DNA of 39,139 nucleotides, taken from contig JAHJTB010000479.1 in NCBI GenBank assembly GCA_018830135.1, positions 1 through 39,139 of the forward strand. The letters are read 5' to 3'. The notes below the pieces were generated by a model. It was not told where the DNA came from. It did not search any database and saw nothing but the letters and a program-made list of their open reading frames with translations. This DNA is from Pseudomonadota bacterium. Lineage in GTDB: Bacteria; Desulfobacterota; Desulfarculia; Adiutricales; JAGVGV01. Below are positions 21,874 to 31,003 of this stretch, piece by piece. Position numbers and translations under genes: made by a program. The stretch's first letter is position 1, and each line of letters opens with the position of its first letter.

Positions 21874-24459
21874 ATGGACTATGTCGATAAGCTTAGGGAG
21901 ATCGTCGGCCCGGACAACCTGACGGCCAGCGAGATCGACTGCTTGAGTTGTTCCCGGGACATGTCCGTTCACGTGGGCGTGCCGGACGTGATCGTCTTTC
22001 CGGAGAACGAGGATCAGGTGGCCGCGATCGTCAAACTGGCCGCGGAGTACAAGGTGCCGGTGATTCCCCGGGGCAGCGGGACCAGCGTGACCGGGGCGGC
22101 CCTTTCGCCCTACGGCGGGATTCTCGTGGACCTGGTCCGCATGAACCAGGTCCTGGAAATCAATGTCAACGACCGTTACGTCCGGGTCCAGCCGGGCGTG
22201 GTCTGCAACGCCCTCAACACCCGACTGGCCCCCCGTCATTTCTTCCCGCCCGACCCGGGCTCCGCGCCCATCGCCAGCATCGGGGGCATGATTTCGACCA
22301 ATGCCAGCGGCGTCCGGGCCGTCAAGTATGGTACGACCAAGGACTACGTCATGGGTCTGAGGGTCGTGCTGGCCGACGGCTCGATCATCCATACCGGGAC
22401 CATCGCCCCCAAGCATTCCACCGGCATCGACTTGACGCATCTCTTCGCCTCTTCCGAAGGCACCCTGGGCATCATAGTCGAGGCTTGGCTCAAGATTCTT
22501 CCCACGCCGGAGGCCTGGAGATTTGCCCAGATCAACTTCCCATCCCTGGAAGACGCCGGTCTGGCCGTGGAAGAGATGATGACCTCCGGAATTCCTATCT
22601 GTACCTGTGAAATCCTGGACCGGGTGTCCATCGACATCATGGCCGGCAAGCTGGCCCTGGACGTGCCCCCGGAGGTCCAGTGCCAGATACTGCTGGAGAT
22701 CGACGGGAGCCGGTCCGAGGTCGAGGCCCATTCCAGGCGGATCGATGAGGTCCGCGCCGGGCATCGGGCCATCGAAATCCACTGGACCACCAATCCCGAG
22801 GAGCGGGCGGCCCTGTCCCGGGTCCGCCAGGGCCTGGTGCCGGCCATGAGCCGCATCAAGCCCTTTCATCGCCTGGTGCCGCTGGTCGAGGACTTCGGCG
22901 TGCCCATGTCGGCCGTTCCGGCCACCATCCGGGGCATCCAGGAGATCGGCGAACGGCACGGTTATCCCATCGCCACCTTCGGGCATATCGGAGACGGCAA
23001 CCTGCACGCCACCTTCATCATGGACGTGACCAATCCGGACGAATGGGCCAAGGTCAAGGGGATCGCCCTCGAGTTCATCGACCTGACCCTGGCCCACCAG
23101 GGCACGCTTTCGGCCGAGCACGGCCTGGGCATGGCCAAGAGCCCCTATATCGGCCGGGAACTGGGCGAGGCCGCCGAGGTCATGAAAAAGATCAAAAAGG
23201 CCCTCGATCCGGACAACATCCTCAATCCGGGCAAGTCCGTCTTCGAAGGGGCCATCAACGACATCCTGGACCGGTCGGCCTTCGACGCCCTGGTCGAGGA
23301 CCCCGCCCGGCTCAAGTCCTTCGGCCCGGAGGTGGACCAGGAGATTCTGGCCTGTATCCAGTGCGGCTTCTGCCGGGCCGGCTGCCCCACCTTTGCCCGG
23401 ACCCGGCTCGAGTCCATGAACGCGAGGGGCCGGGTGACCCTGGCCTACAACATGCTTGTCGACCGGGTCGAGCCATCCGAAGACCTGGCCAAACGCCTCT
23501 ACCAGTGCATGATCTGCCTCAACTGCAAATACACCTGTCCGGCGGGCGTGGACCTGTCGGCGATCATCCACGCGGCCCGGGAACGCCTGGTCCGGGAGGG
23601 CCATCTTCCGGAAATCCATCGCAAGCTGATCGAAAGCATCGTCGAACACGGCAATCCCTTCACCGAACCGGCGGACCGGCGGGCCGACGTGTATCCCACG
23701 AGTTTCAAAAAAAAGGACCGGGCCGAAACCCTGCTGTTCATCGGCTGCGTATCCTCGTACCAGGACCTCAAGGTCGTTCCGGCGGTCATCCGGCTGGCCG
23801 AAGCCGCGGGCGAGGACTTCACGGTCCTGGGCGAGGACGAGGTCTGCTGCGGCTACTATTCCTATCTTGTGGGGGACACGCCGGCCTTCAAGGGATTCAT
23901 GAACGAGGCCATTTCGAGAATTGAGCGTATCGGGGCCAAACGCCTGGTGGCCACCTGCGCCGGCTGCTACAAGACCTTCCGGGACCTCTACCCCAAATAC
24001 GGCGGCGGTTTCGGTGAGACCCGACTGCTGCATACCGTCGAATACCTCGACGAATTGATCGCCGGGGGCCGTTTTGAATTCAAGCCCGGCGGCGAGCCCC
24101 TCAAGGCGGCCTGGCACGACCCCTGCGACATCGGCCGCCACATGCAGATTTTCGATCCGCCCCGGCGAGTGATTCAGGCCCTGCCCGGCCTGGAGCTGGT
24201 CGAGTTTCCCATGAACCGCAACCTGGCCAAGTGCTGCGGCGGCGGCGGCGGGGTCAAGGCCTTTGACAACACCATGGCCGGAGACATCGGGTACGACCGG
24301 GTTCTCCAGGCCGTCGGCGTCGGAGCGGACCTGATCGTGTCTGCCTGTCCTTCCTGCAAAAACAGCTTGAACCAGGGCGCCGCCCGGGCTCGCAAGGAGA
24401 AGAAGGGCCGGGTCAAGGTGATGGACCTGACCGAACTGGTCGCCTCGCGGCTGGCCTGA
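21874..24459 (+). CDS. D-2-hydroxyacid dehydrogenase, GlcD-GlcF-type FAD/Fe-S fusion
   Basis: This 861-residue protein joins an N-terminal FAD-linked oxidase to a C-terminal iron-sulfur module. The first part shows PRGSGTSVTGAALSPYGG, DPGSAPIASIGGMISTNASG, SSEGTLGIIVEAWLKILP, FGHIGDGNLHA and EHGLGMAKSPYI. From C494 come two [4Fe-4S] motifs, CIQCGFCRAGCP and CMICLNCKYTCP. CCG domains follow (VCCGYYS, CAGCYKTF, HDPCDIGRH, KCCGGGGG, CPSCKNSL). Members oxidise D-lactate or other 2-hydroxyacids with quinone or an electron-transfer protein as acceptor, and some run with electron bifurcation partners. ATG 21874 has AAGGAG at 21861-21866. It is the first gene of a tight series leading to a 2-hydroxyacyl-CoA dehydratase, so interconversion of a 2-oxo and 2-hydroxyacid is likely. 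Confidence 0.9.
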   Translation: MDYVDKLREIVGPDNLTASEIDCLSCSRDMSVHVGVPDVIVFPENEDQVAAIVKLAAEYKVPVIPRGSGTSVTGAALSPYGGILVDLVRMNQVLEINVNDRYVRVQPGVVCNALNTRLAPRHFFPPDPGSAPIASIGGMISTNASGVRAVKYGTTKDYVMGLRVVLADGSIIHTGTIAPKHSTGIDLTHLFASSEGTLGIIVEAWLKILPTPEAWRFAQINFPSLEDAGLAVEEMMTSGIPICTCEILDRVSIDIMAGKLALDVPPEVQCQILLEIDGSRSEVEAHSRRIDEVRAGHRAIEIHWTTNPEERAALSRVRQGLVPAMSRIKPFHRLVPLVEDFGVPMSAVPATIRGIQEIGERHGYPIATFGHIGDGNLHATFIMDVTNPDEWAKVKGIALEFIDLTLAHQGTLSAEHGLGMAKSPYIGRELGEAAEVMKKIKKALDPDNILNPGKSVFEGAINDILDRSAFDALVEDPARLKSFGPEVDQEILACIQCGFCRAGCPTFARTRLESMNARGRVTLAYNMLVDRVEPSEDLAKRLYQCMICLNCKYTCPAGVDLSAIIHAARERLVREGHLPEIHRKLIESIVEHGNPFTEPADRRADVYPTSFKKKDRAETLLFIGCVSSYQDLKVVPAVIRLAEAAGEDFTVLGEDEVCCGYYSYLVGDTPAFKGFMNEAISRIERIGAKRLVATCAGCYKTFRDLYPKYGGGFGETRLLHTVEYLDELIAGGRFEFKPGGEPLKAAWHDPCDIGRHMQIFDPPRRVIQALPGLELVEFPMNRNLAKCCGGGGGVKAFDNTMAGDIGYDRVLQAVGVGADLIVSACPSCKNSLNQGAARARKEKKGRVKVMDLTELVASRLA

Positions 24460-24503
24460 CCCGGACCACGAACCACCCTGACCGGACCGAGAAGGAATAG
24501 ACG

Positions 24504-25748
24504 ATGACCGAAGCGGACAAGACCAAGCGGAAACCCATCGAAGCCACCAAAACCTGCCGACGGCTCATGGCCGATCATTTCCGGGAGCTGGACGAGGCGG
24601 CCCGGTCCGGGGCGCCCAAGATCGCCTGGTGCACCAGCGTCGGACCGGCCGAACTGCTGCGGGCCATGGGCTTCCTGGTCTACTTCCCTGAAAACCACGG
24701 GGCCATGCTCGGCTCGACCCGCATGGCCGCGGACCTCATCCCGGCGGCCAACGCCATCGGTTATTCCCCGGACATCTGTTCCTACCTGACCTCGGATATC
24801 GGCTCCTACCTGCGGGGGGAGACGCCGCTCAAGACGGCTTACGGCATGGACCTGCCCCGGCCCGACGTGCTGGTATACAACACCAACCAGTGCCGGGACG
24901 TCCAGGACTGGTTCGCCTGGTACGCCCGGGAGTTCCAGGCCCCTCTGGTCGGCATCCACACCCAGCGCGGCGTGGGCCCGGTGATGAAGAGCCACGTCGA
25001 GGACCAGGCCGCCCAGATACGGGCCTTGATCCCGACCCTCGAGGAGGTCTCGGGCCGGAAGTTCGACCTCGACCGGCTCAAGGAGACCGTGGCCGAGTCC
25101 CTGGCCGTGACCCGGCTTTGGAGAGCCGTACTCGAGTGCGGGGCGGCCCGACCCTCGCCCCTGACATTCTTCGACGCCTGCATCCTCATGGGGCCCGCCG
25201 TGGTCGCTCGGGGCACGCGAGAGGCCACGGTCTACTATGAACAGCTTCTCGCCGAGCTGCGGGAAAAGATCGGGAACCGGGAAGCGGCGGTGGAAGGCGA
25301 GCGGTTCCGCCTCTACTGGGAAGGCATGCCGGTCTGGGGGCGGCTGCGCGCCCTGTCCGATCTTTTCCTTGGACTGAAAAGCGGGGTCGTGGCCTCGACC
25401 TACTGCAACTCCTGGATTTTCGACGCCCTCGACCCGGACCAGCCCTTCGAGGGCATGGCCCGGGCCTATATCGAACTGTTCATCGTGCGCAACGACGACT
25501 TCAAAGAGGACTACATCGCCCGGATGCACGATTTGTACAAACTGGACGGGATCATCTACCACGACGCCAAGACCTGTCCCAACAATACCAACAGCCGCTA
25601 CGGCATGCCGCAACGGCTGGAAGAACGGTTGGGGCTGCCGTCCCTGACCATCAACGGCGACCTTAACGATCTGCGTTGCTACTCCGAAGAGCAGAGTGTG
25701 ACCAACATCGAGGCCTTTGTCGAACAGTTGGCCGATGATCGGGTCTGA
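24504..25748 (+). CDS. 2-hydroxyacyl-CoA dehydratase subunit (HgdB/BcrC/FldC family), unpaired
   Basis: This 414-residue member of the HgdB/BcrC/BadD family has conserved cysteines that can hold a [4Fe-4S] cluster: C43 (AWCTSVGPAELLRAMG), C92 (DICSYLTSD), C130 (TNQCRDVQDW), C301 (STYCNSW) and C358 (DAKTCPNN). Such enzymes dehydrate (R)-2-hydroxyacyl-CoA to enoyl-CoA through a ketyl radical after one-electron activation, or reduce benzoyl-CoA. Characterised dehydratases need two related subunits, yet only one is encoded here. The gene for the activator follows directly. ATG 24504 has GAAGGA upstream, 44 bp after the dehydrogenase. It could act as a homodimer or pair with a subunit encoded elsewhere. 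Confidence 0.88.
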   Translation: MTEADKTKRKPIEATKTCRRLMADHFRELDEAARSGAPKIAWCTSVGPAELLRAMGFLVYFPENHGAMLGSTRMAADLIPAANAIGYSPDICSYLTSDIGSYLRGETPLKTAYGMDLPRPDVLVYNTNQCRDVQDWFAWYAREFQAPLVGIHTQRGVGPVMKSHVEDQAAQIRALIPTLEEVSGRKFDLDRLKETVAESLAVTRLWRAVLECGAARPSPLTFFDACILMGPAVVARGTREATVYYEQLLAELREKIGNREAAVEGERFRLYWEGMPVWGRLRALSDLFLGLKSGVVASTYCNSWIFDALDPDQPFEGMARAYIELFIVRNDDFKEDYIARMHDLYKLDGIIYHDAKTCPNNTNSRYGMPQRLEERLGLPSLTINGDLNDLRCYSEEQSVTNIEAFVEQLADDRV

Positions 25749-25764
25749 CGGCCGGGAGAAGCGA

Positions 25765-26571
25765 TTGAGCGGCGATTCGACATGCTACGCCGGTGTGGAC
25801 ATCGGGGCCCGGGCGGCCAAGGTGGTCCTGATCGACGCCGAGGGAGGCCTGCTGGCCCGGGCCCTGGCCGGTTCCGGGACCGACTACCAGGCCGTGGCCG
25901 AACGGCTGCTGTCCGACTGCCTCGACCAGGCCGGCCTGGCGCGGGACCGGATCGCCGGTTGCGTGGCCACGGGATACGGCCGCCGCAACGTCCCGTTTGC
26001 CAACGGGGCGCGCACGGAAATCAGCTGCCATGCGGCGGGTTGTTTTTTTCATTTTCAGCGGGCCATGACCGTCATCGACATCGGCGGGCAGGACAACAAG
26101 ATCATCAAGGTCGATGGGCATGGCCGGCGGACCGGTTTCAAGATGAATCGCAAGTGCGCCGCGGGCACCGGCGCCTTTCTGGAGGAAATGGCCATGCGTC
26201 TGGACCTGCCCCTTTCGGACATGAACGGGCTGGCCGGGCGGTCCGGGGCCGTGGTGGAGCTGGGCAGTTACTGCACGGTTTTCACGGCCACGGAAATACT
26301 GGAAAAGATACGGGCCGGCCATCAGGTGCCGGACATCGTCCGGGGGATTTTCGTCAGTATCGCAAAGCGGGTCCTGGAAATGGACTCCATTGCCGACACG
26401 CCGGTCATGTCCGGCGGCGTGGCCGCCCACAACCCGGTCCTGGTCGAGATCATGTCCGGCATGATCGGCCGGGAGGTGCTGACGCCGCCCGAGCCGCAAC
26501 TGATGGGGGCCTGGGGCGCGGCCCTGGCCGCCCGGGACAACCGCCGCGCCGGCGATCATAATCGGGTCTGA
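25765..26571 (+). CDS. ATP-dependent activator of 2-hydroxyacyl-CoA dehydratase (HgdC/BadG family)
   Basis: This 268-residue ASKHA-fold ATPase activates the dehydratase by ATP-driven single-electron transfer. The phosphate loop AGVDIGARAAKVVLID is near the N-terminus, and IDIGGQDNKIIKVD is the second ATP motif. The intersubunit [4Fe-4S] cysteines are C131 (KCAAGTGAFLEEMA) and C170 (GSYCTVFTATE), 39 residues apart as in Acidaminococcus HgdC (C127/C166). The start is taken as TTG 25765, with GGGAG eight bases upstream and 16 bp after the dehydratase stop. ATG 25735, overlapping the previous gene, lacks a ribosome site. It should form a pair with the preceding gene product. Confidence 0.92.
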   Translation: MSGDSTCYAGVDIGARAAKVVLIDAEGGLLARALAGSGTDYQAVAERLLSDCLDQAGLARDRIAGCVATGYGRRNVPFANGARTEISCHAAGCFFHFQRAMTVIDIGGQDNKIIKVDGHGRRTGFKMNRKCAAGTGAFLEEMAMRLDLPLSDMNGLAGRSGAVVELGSYCTVFTATEILEKIRAGHQVPDIVRGIFVSIAKRVLEMDSIADTPVMSGGVAAHNPVLVEIMSGMIGREVLTPPEPQLMGAWGAALAARDNRRAGDHNRV

Positions 26572-26630
26572 TTCGGTCGGGCCGCGTCCGACGGACCGGT
26601 CCGCCTTTTAAAAAGAGGGAGGAGGAAGGC

Positions 26631-28205
26631 ATGAGTCGGTGGCTTAACGCAGGTGAGGTAGTCCGGGTCAACGCCGCGCTTGTTCCGGACAAGATCGGGG
26701 CCAAGGACCTCGATCGGAGCATGACCTTTCGGGAATGGAACGACCGGAGTTGCCGCCTGGCCAACGCCCTGCGGGGGCTGGGCCTGGAAAAAGGCGACCG
26801 GTTCGGCATTATCGCTTACAACCGCGTCGAATGGATGGAAATCTACGCCGCCGCGGCCAAGGCCGGCCTGGTGGCCGTGCCGATCATGTTCCGGCTGGCG
26901 CCCCCCGAATATCAATACATCCTCGAAGATTCCGGGGCCAAGGCCTTCATCGTCGAAGAGCCCTTCAGCCAGGGCGCCGATTCCATCCGATCCAGCCTGC
27001 CCGGACTCGAGCATCTCATCTACCTGGGCCAAGGGAACGCGCCGGAGGGGTACCATGGGTACGAAGACCTCATCGCCGGGGCCTCCCCCGAGGAGCCCGG
27101 CGTTACGGTCGATCACCAGGACGTCTGGACCTTCATGTACACCTCCGGGACCACGGGCAAACCCAAGGGCGCGGTCCGGACCCACGAAAGCTATATCGCC
27201 TTTTACGTCATCAACATCACCGAAATGGGCTTCGACCGGGACGACATGGCCCTCATGGTCATGCCCATGTGCCATGTCAACTCGATCTTCTACTCCTTCA
27301 CCTTCACCTACGCCCAGGCCGGAGTCTGCGTGTACAGCCGGGCCAGCTTCGATCCCGAACACATGCTCCAGACCCTCTCCGAACAGGGCATCACTTTCAC
27401 CTCCCTGGTCCCGACCCACTACATCATGATGCTCAGCCTGCCCGAGGAGATCAAGGGCCGGTACGATGTCTCCCGGGTCCGGCGGCTGCTATGTTCATCG
27501 GCCCCGGCTCGCAAGGACACCAAGGTAAGCATTCTGGACCATTTCAAAAATTCCCGGCTCTACGAGGCGTACGGCTCGACCGAGGCCGGCCTGGTGACCC
27601 TGCTGCGGCCGGAGGACCAGATGCGCAAGCTGGGCTCCATCGGCCGGGAAATCATATGCACCGACCGGATCAGGCTCCTTGATCAGAATGGGAACGAGGT
27701 TCCGGACGGCCAGGTGGGCGAGCTGTTCTCGCGAGGACCGGCCTTGTTTTCCCAATACTGGAATCTGCCCGACGTGACCCGGGAGTCGTTCCGGGGCGAA
27801 TATTTTTCCGCCGGCGACATGGCCCGGCGGGACGAGGACGGGTACTACTACCTGATCGATCGCAAGAAGAACATGATCATCACCGGCGGGGAGAACGTCT
27901 ACCCGTCCGAGATCGAGGACGTGGTCGGCTCGCATCACAAGGTCAAGGACGTGGCCGTCATCGGCGTGCCGGACGAGAAGTGGGGCGAGTGCATCAAGGC
28001 CGTGGTCATTCTACACGACGATTTCGAGCCGAGCAGGGACGTCGCGGCCGAGATCATCGAACACTGCCGGGGCCGGATCGCCGGCTTCAAGCGGCCCAAG
28101 AGCGTGGACTTTATCGACGAGGACGAAATGCCGCGAACCGGGACCGGCAAAATTCTGCACCGGGCACTGAGGGAACGGTACGGCAAGTGGAGCGACTCCC
28201 AATAA
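26631..28205 (+). CDS. AMP-dependent acyl-CoA ligase
   Basis: This 524-residue adenylate-forming ligase is complete. YTSGTTGKPKGAV is the ATP-phosphate motif, YEAYGSTEAGLV the adenine-binding motif, SAGDMARRDEDGYYYLIDRK the hinge region, and TGTGKILHRALRERYG carries the catalytic lysine. ITGGENVYPSEIED is typical of fatty or aryl acid ligases. ATG 26631 follows GAGGAGGAAGG, 59 bp after the activator. In this operon it would load the 2-hydroxyacid (or the corresponding enoic acid) onto CoA for the dehydratase. Chain length and specificity cannot be seen. It is not a close paralogue of the ligase in the first cluster. Confidence 0.92.
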   Translation: MSRWLNAGEVVRVNAALVPDKIGAKDLDRSMTFREWNDRSCRLANALRGLGLEKGDRFGIIAYNRVEWMEIYAAAAKAGLVAVPIMFRLAPPEYQYILEDSGAKAFIVEEPFSQGADSIRSSLPGLEHLIYLGQGNAPEGYHGYEDLIAGASPEEPGVTVDHQDVWTFMYTSGTTGKPKGAVRTHESYIAFYVINITEMGFDRDDMALMVMPMCHVNSIFYSFTFTYAQAGVCVYSRASFDPEHMLQTLSEQGITFTSLVPTHYIMMLSLPEEIKGRYDVSRVRRLLCSSAPARKDTKVSILDHFKNSRLYEAYGSTEAGLVTLLRPEDQMRKLGSIGREIICTDRIRLLDQNGNEVPDGQVGELFSRGPALFSQYWNLPDVTRESFRGEYFSAGDMARRDEDGYYYLIDRKKNMIITGGENVYPSEIEDVVGSHHKVKDVAVIGVPDEKWGECIKAVVILHDDFEPSRDVAAEIIEHCRGRIAGFKRPKSVDFIDEDEMPRTGTGKILHRALRERYGKWSDSQ

Positions 28206-28295
28206 GGTCGGCCGCCTTGGGGAACGCTTGACTCCGGGACGATCGGGGCTACCGGCCCACTCAATTTATCATATCGAGACACGGAGGAAAAACGG

Positions 28296-29486
28296 ATGCT
28301 GAAAAACTGTTTCATCCCTTACAAAGGCTACTGGAGCTCGCCCTTCTGCCGCTGGCAGGGCAGCCTGCAGAACGAACACGCCGTCAAGCTGGGAGCGGCC
28401 ACGGCCCGCAAGTTCCTCGATCTGCGCGGCCTGTCCCCCGACATCTTCGACGGCCTCTATCTGGGCATGACCATCGGCCAGCCGAGCTGGTTCTACGCCG
28501 CGCCCTGGTTCGCCGCCTTGATGGGCAATGACAAGATCAGCGGGCCCACCGTCTCGCAGGCCTGCGCCACCTCGGCCACGACCCTGGGAATGGCCGCCAT
28601 GGCCATCGAGTCGGGCATGTACCGCAATATCCTGGTGGCCGCCACGGACCGGTGCTCCAACGGCCCCCACACCGTCTGGCCCAATCCCAACGGCCCGGGC
28701 GGCGAGGTCATTTCCGAGAACTGGATGATGGACAACTTCAACAACGACCCCTACGGCCGCCAGGCCATGGTTCAGACCGCCGAAAACGTGGGCAGTCAAC
28801 ATGGCGTGACCAAGGAGGAGTCGGACGCCATGGCCTTGCGGCGGTACGAGCAGTACCTGGATTCCCTGGCCAACGACCGGGAGTTCCAGAAGCGCTACAT
28901 GGTCGCGGTCGATGTGCGGTTGTCCAAGAAAAAGACCCTGGTCGTCGAGGAGGACGAAGGCATCACGCCTTGCACGGCAGAGGGGCTGGCTGCTCTGAAA
29001 CCGGTCGTGCCCGGCGGGACCATCTCCTTCGGCGCCCAGACCCACCCGGCCGACGGAAACGCCGGCCTGATCGTGGCCGGCCGGGAACAGGCCGCGGACA
29101 TGTCCGCGGACAAGAACGTGACGATCCAGGTCCTGTCGTACGGCTTCGCCCGGGCCGAGAAGGCCCACATGGCCGCGGCCGTGTCGCCCTGCGCCCAGAT
29201 GGCCCTGGACAACGCCGGTCTCAAGGTCGCCGACCTGGCCGCGGTCAAGACCCACAACCCCTTTACGGTCAACGACGTGGTCATGGCCAAGATCATGGGG
29301 ATTGACGACCGGATTTTCAACAACTACGGAAGCTCCCTGGTCTTCGGCCATCCCCAGGGGCCGACCGGGGCCCGGTGTATCGTCGAGCTGATCGAGGAGT
29401 TGGTCATCAAGGGCGGCGGATACGGTCTGTTTGCAGGCTGCGCGGCCGGGGACACCGCCGCCGGCGTGGTCGTCAAGGTCAACTGA
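28296..29486 (+). CDS. Thiolase-family acyl-CoA acetyltransferase, divergent
   Basis: This 396-residue thiolase-fold protein keeps the catalytic residues: nucleophile C90 in SQACATSATTLGMAA, H352 in GHPQGPTGAR and the second cysteine C382 in CAAGDTAAG. Two family motifs are altered. The NEAFA motif is THNPF (around H320), and the usual CGGGGQG is CAAGDTA. Such changes occur in thiolases for unusual acyl-CoAs, so the reaction is probably C-C cleavage or condensation on a non-standard substrate. ATG 28296 has GGAGGAAAA upstream, 90 bp after the ligase. As the last enzyme in the operon, it would release acetyl-CoA after dehydration and oxidation, though no enoyl-CoA hydratase or 3-hydroxyacyl dehydrogenase is nearby. 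Confidence 0.87.
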   Translation: MLKNCFIPYKGYWSSPFCRWQGSLQNEHAVKLGAATARKFLDLRGLSPDIFDGLYLGMTIGQPSWFYAAPWFAALMGNDKISGPTVSQACATSATTLGMAAMAIESGMYRNILVAATDRCSNGPHTVWPNPNGPGGEVISENWMMDNFNNDPYGRQAMVQTAENVGSQHGVTKEESDAMALRRYEQYLDSLANDREFQKRYMVAVDVRLSKKKTLVVEEDEGITPCTAEGLAALKPVVPGGTISFGAQTHPADGNAGLIVAGREQAADMSADKNVTIQVLSYGFARAEKAHMAAAVSPCAQMALDNAGLKVADLAAVKTHNPFTVNDVVMAKIMGIDDRIFNNYGSSLVFGHPQGPTGARCIVELIEELVIKGGGYGLFAGCAAGDTAAGVVVKVN

Positions 29487-29603
29487 GCCCTGCCCGAAAC
29501 GAGGTTCCCGGGCATCCCGGTCCGGGAACCGTTTCCATGCCGCGTGCCGGCGGGGCCGCCGGACCGACCGCCCCACGGGCGCCCGGCGGCCGCGAGGTGT
29601 ATC

Positions 29604-30884
29604 GTGCGCGTCCTGCTCGTTTCCGCCAACCGTGAAGAAGTCAACATGCTGACCCTGCCCTTGGGCCTGGCCTGCGTGGCCGAGGCGACCCGGTCCGCCG
29701 GCCACGAGGTCGAAATGATCGACCTGATCGGCCGGGACGACGCGGACCTCGGCATCGGCCGGGCCATCGATTCCATTCGGCCCGAGGTGATCGGAATTTC
29801 CATCCGGAACATCGACGATCAGAACATGGACGGGACCCGTTTCCTGCTGGATATTGCCGGCCGGATCGTGTCCCTCTGCCGGGCCGCGACGGACGCGCCC
29901 ATCGTTCTGGGAGGGGCCGGATACAGCATCTTTCCGGAAAGCGCCCTGGCGTACCTCGGGGCGGACATGGGCATCCGGGGTGAAGGCGAACAGGCCTTCC
30001 CGGCCCTGCTCGAACGGCTGTCGAAAAACAGGCCCCTGTCCGATCTGCCCGGACTGTACCGGCCCGGAATCGCTCCCCCAACCGAGTGGAGGCCGGAACC
30101 CCAACTCGAAAGGCTGCCCTGGCCCAAACCCTCCTGCTGGCCTCAGGCCCAACGGTCAAATCCCCAGCTCTGGATTCCCGTCCAGATCAGGCGGGGCTGC
30201 CCCCTGGGCTGTGTCTACTGCTCGACGGCCTCCATCGAAGGGCGGCGCATCCGGACCTGCGCGCCAGACAAGGCGGCCGAGCGGATGGACGAACTGGTCC
30301 GGGCCGGTTTTTCCCGTTTTTTTTTCACCGACAACATCTTCAACCTGCCCCCGTCCTACGCCAAGGCCTTCTGCCGGGCTTTGAAAGAACGCGGCCTGAA
30401 ACCCAAGTGGCTGTGTATTGTCTATCCCACGCGGCTGGACGAGGAACTGGTCCGCCTGATGGCCGAAGCCGGATGCGCCGGCGTTAGCCTGGGCTTTGAA
30501 ACCGGGTCGGCACGCATGCTGGCCGGGTTGAACAAGCGGTTCAGCCTCTCGGACGTCCGCCGGGCCGCATCCATGCTGGCCGAACACGGTCTGCCCACCA
30601 TGGGTTTCCTGCTGCTGGGCGGGCCGGGAGAAACGCGGGAGTCGGTGCTCGAAAGCCTGGATTTTGCTGAAAGTCTGCCCATCACCTCCCTGAAGCTGAC
30701 CGTGGGCCTGCGCATCTATCCCGAAACGCCCCTGGCCGCGATCGCCGCCCGGAGGGGACTGATCCCACAAGGCGACGATCTTCTTCGTCCCCGGTTCTAC
30801 CTGGAACCGGGGCTGGAGGACTGGCTCCGCGAAACCGTGCAGGACCGGGCCCGGGGCCGGGCCAACTGGATGACCGGGGCCTGA
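29604..30884 (+). CDS. B12-binding-domain radical SAM protein 1
   Basis: This 426-residue protein has a cobalamin-binding-type Rossmann domain (residues 1 to about 150: VRVLLVSANREEVNM, PLGLACVAEATRSAGHEVEMIDL, LGGAGYSIFPE, GIRGEGEQAFPALLERL). A radical SAM barrel follows, with C199, C203 and C206 in RRGCPLGCVYC, and later SLGFETGSARMLAGLNK and FLLLGGPGETRES. Family members perform radical methylations, ring contractions or similar steps. The start is GTG 29604 with GAGG upstream, 118 bp after the thiolase. The first domain has no DxHxxG motif, so cobalamin would bind base-off or not at all. Its product is unknown. It may belong functionally with the second radical SAM gene rather than with the operon before it. 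Confidence 0.87.
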   Translation: MRVLLVSANREEVNMLTLPLGLACVAEATRSAGHEVEMIDLIGRDDADLGIGRAIDSIRPEVIGISIRNIDDQNMDGTRFLLDIAGRIVSLCRAATDAPIVLGGAGYSIFPESALAYLGADMGIRGEGEQAFPALLERLSKNRPLSDLPGLYRPGIAPPTEWRPEPQLERLPWPKPSCWPQAQRSNPQLWIPVQIRRGCPLGCVYCSTASIEGRRIRTCAPDKAAERMDELVRAGFSRFFFTDNIFNLPPSYAKAFCRALKERGLKPKWLCIVYPTRLDEELVRLMAEAGCAGVSLGFETGSARMLAGLNKRFSLSDVRRAASMLAEHGLPTMGFLLLGGPGETRESVLESLDFAESLPITSLKLTVGLRIYPETPLAAIAARRGLIPQGDDLLRPRFYLEPGLEDWLRETVQDRARGRANWMTGA

Positions 30885-30935
30885 CCTCCGCTCCGATCCC
30901 GCCTTCCCGGAAAGCGGCACGAATGCAATTGGCCT

Positions 30936-30964
30936 TTGACAACGGGGCGTCAAGACAATAAAAT
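30936..30964 (+). promoter_or_regulatory. Promoter for the second radical SAM gene
   Basis: TTGACA (30936-30941), a 17-bp spacer and TAAAAT (30959-30964) form a near-consensus sigma-70 promoter. It would start transcription about 33 nt before ATG 31004 and separates this gene pair from the unit upstream. Confidence 0.8.
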
Positions 30965-31003
30965 CCGCGCTAACGATTGCTGATCTTTACCGGGAGTCTC
31001 GAA

